DNA from: an uncultured Porphyromonadaceae bacterium
GTDB lineage: Bacteria > Bacteroidota > Bacteroidia > Bacteroidales > Muribaculaceae
DNA: 7,063 nucleotides
Reading direction: 5' to 3'
Assembly: GCA_900551515.1 (NCBI GenBank)
Contig: URWH01000099.1
Span: forward strand, 1 to 7,063
In this document: positions 6,363 to 7,063 of the stretch, in pieces
Position numbering within the stretch: the stretch's first letter is position 1
Layout: the number at the start of each line of letters is the position of its first letter
Translations under genes and position numbers: made by a program
Notes under the pieces: model-generated
Databases searched by the model: none
What the model was told of the DNA's origin: nothing
The model's input: only the letters and a program-made list of their open reading frames with translations

Positions 6363-6371
6363 TAACTTTGC
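6363..6371 (+). promoter_or_regulatory. -7 box of the gene at 6390
   Basis: TAACTTTGC matches the Bacteroidetes -7 consensus completely and ends 18 bases before the ATG at 6390, which leaves a very short leader. No TTTG is seen 19-21 bases upstream, so the -33 element is absent or degenerate. A weak promoter or one helped by an activator is possible. Confidence 0.5.
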
Positions 6372-6389
6372 CACAAGATTATTTAACCG

Positions 6390-6968
6390 ATGAAACCCGA
6401 AAAAGAAAAGCTCGATTTATTGTTGCAGATAGTCGCACAGACATTCGGCACCACTCCGCACACGCCGACCGACTTCGTTGCGCTCGCCTCGGCTGTGCAG
6501 GAAAGCACCGGGCGCACTATCGGCCTTTCAACGCTCAAACGCCTCTGGGGATACATCAAAGATCAGACAGGCACCACCTACTCCACGCTCTCGTTGCTCA
6601 GCCGCTACACCGGCTACAGCGACTGGGACTCCTTCTGCCGCTTCGCCTCACTGATCACCGATGAGCAGGAATCGGGCTTCTCAAAAGAGTCGATCATCGA
6701 ATCGCGCCTCGTTGCCGTCGGCACCACAATAAGCATCCGCCTCGGAGCCACGAAGCACTGCACCCTCAAAAAGATAAACGAGCCCGACGGCTACACCGTG
6801 ACCGAAGGCGGCAACATCAAGCTCCGCGCAGGCGACACGGTGAGAGTGGCATGCATGGCCATCGGCCGCCCGTTTTTCGCCACCGACTGCCGCCGCGGCA
6901 TCCACCCGCTCGGAACCTACACCGGAGCCCGAATAGAAAAAATCACACACTCCGCCGATGACAGATAG
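6390..6968 (+). CDS. Bacteroidales-type putative DNA-binding protein of unknown function
   Basis: A 192-residue cytoplasmic protein with no signal or membrane segment. The N-terminal ~85 residues are helical and follow a pattern I recall from a Bacteroidales family: a long helix, STGRTIGLSTLKRLWGY (39-55), then TLSLLSRYTGYSDWDSFCRF (66-85). The STLKRLWGY segment looks like the second helix of a helix-turn-helix, and the 'TL-x-x-L-x-x-Y-x-GY-x-x-W' part like a following helical bundle. The C-terminal half (about 98-185) is beta-rich, with VGTTISIRLG, GYTVTEGGNIKLRAGDTVRV and an ending like GTYTGARIEKI, probably a small barrel. Regulation of a neighbouring gene is a guess. The ATG at 6390 fits the nearby -7 box. 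It is encoded alone and transcribed away from the minus-strand cluster. Confidence 0.8.
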   Translation: MKPEKEKLDLLLQIVAQTFGTTPHTPTDFVALASAVQESTGRTIGLSTLKRLWGYIKDQTGTTYSTLSLLSRYTGYSDWDSFCRFASLITDEQESGFSKESIIESRLVAVGTTISIRLGATKHCTLKKINEPDGYTVTEGGNIKLRAGDTVRVACMAIGRPFFATDCRRGIHPLGTYTGARIEKITHSADDR

Positions 6969-7063
6969 CTCATCCCATCTCTTTCCCTTTCACCTGTCCA
7001 TAATATTAAGAGCTTGTTTAATAATAAATGTTGACGGCAGGGTCGCATAGCTTGAGCGGGTTT
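6969..7063. other. Non-coding tail of the window
   Basis: No gene is seen. A weak AT-only inverted repeat (ATTAA at 7005-7009 with TTAAT at 7018-7022) has no GC clamp and is not a convincing terminator. The 20 bases from 7007 resemble bases 53-72 at the other end of the window (16 of 20 identical), so this may be the start of another leader for a gene beyond the edge. Confidence 0.4.

Larger units (their letters stand above)
5920..6389. other. 470-base intergenic region between divergent genes
   Basis: This region lies between the minus-strand cluster and the plus-strand gene at 6390. Its left part (5957-6185) carries RNA-like structure on the minus strand and is described in separate entries. 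Its right part (6186-6389) is AT-rich and holds -7-like boxes for both strands plus an 11-bp direct repeat. Plus-strand open frames here (for example 6156-6365) read as low-complexity, promoter-type sequence and are not called as genes. Confidence 0.6.

Noticed and set aside
6156..6365. 69-codon plus-strand frame in the intergenic region
   Set aside because: Reads through promoter-like AT-rich DNA and shows no domain or plausible start context.
1..7063. CRISPR array, tRNA, rRNA or insertion sequence
   Set aside because: No regular repeats and spacers, no tRNA arms, and no transposase frame or terminal inverted repeats were seen on either strand.

Overview
The window looks like a chromosomal segment from a member of the Bacteroidales, possibly a gut Muribaculaceae-like genome. 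This is inferred from several signs: the prfA-pyrF order, leaders without a Shine-Dalgarno sequence, -7 boxes of the Bacteroidetes type (TAnnTTTG), and small zinc-ribbon and lipoprotein families typical of that order. No database search was possible.

Layout. Bases 1-131 are a leader with a probable promoter. Next comes a plus-strand operon, 132-3592: prfA (release factor 1), pyrF (type 2 orotidine-5'-phosphate decarboxylase) and a 500-residue membrane-anchored Ser/Thr protein kinase whose C-terminal extracytoplasmic domain I do not recognise. The gaps are 21 and 11 bases, so the three are probably co-transcribed. A hairpin with a T-run on the minus strand (3620-3655) separates this operon from a convergent minus-strand cluster.

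The minus-strand cluster (5919 down to 3683) reads, in transcription order: a zinc-ribbon/one-TM protein, a small lipoprotein, a DUF2059-type exported protein, and a zinc-ribbon plus membrane protein that is split into two frames at a run of six A. Gaps are 20 to 39 bases, so it looks like one operon. Zinc-ribbon proteins with identical cysteine spacing sit at both ends. The cluster may be an envelope-related accessory module, but its function is unknown.

Bases 5920-6389 hold no ordinary gene. On the minus strand they contain a good promoter candidate, a strong hairpin, a 72-codon open frame without ATG, and a terminator-like hairpin ending in T7 just before the cluster. This could be a small RNA or an attenuating leader. 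Bases 6390-6968 encode a plus-strand Bacteroidales-type protein of about 190 residues with a putative helical DNA-binding N-terminus, preceded by its own -7 box. The last 95 bases are non-coding.

The points most worth a second look are the frame break at 4261-4266, the possible RNA at 5959-6185, and the kinase's unidentified C-terminal domain.
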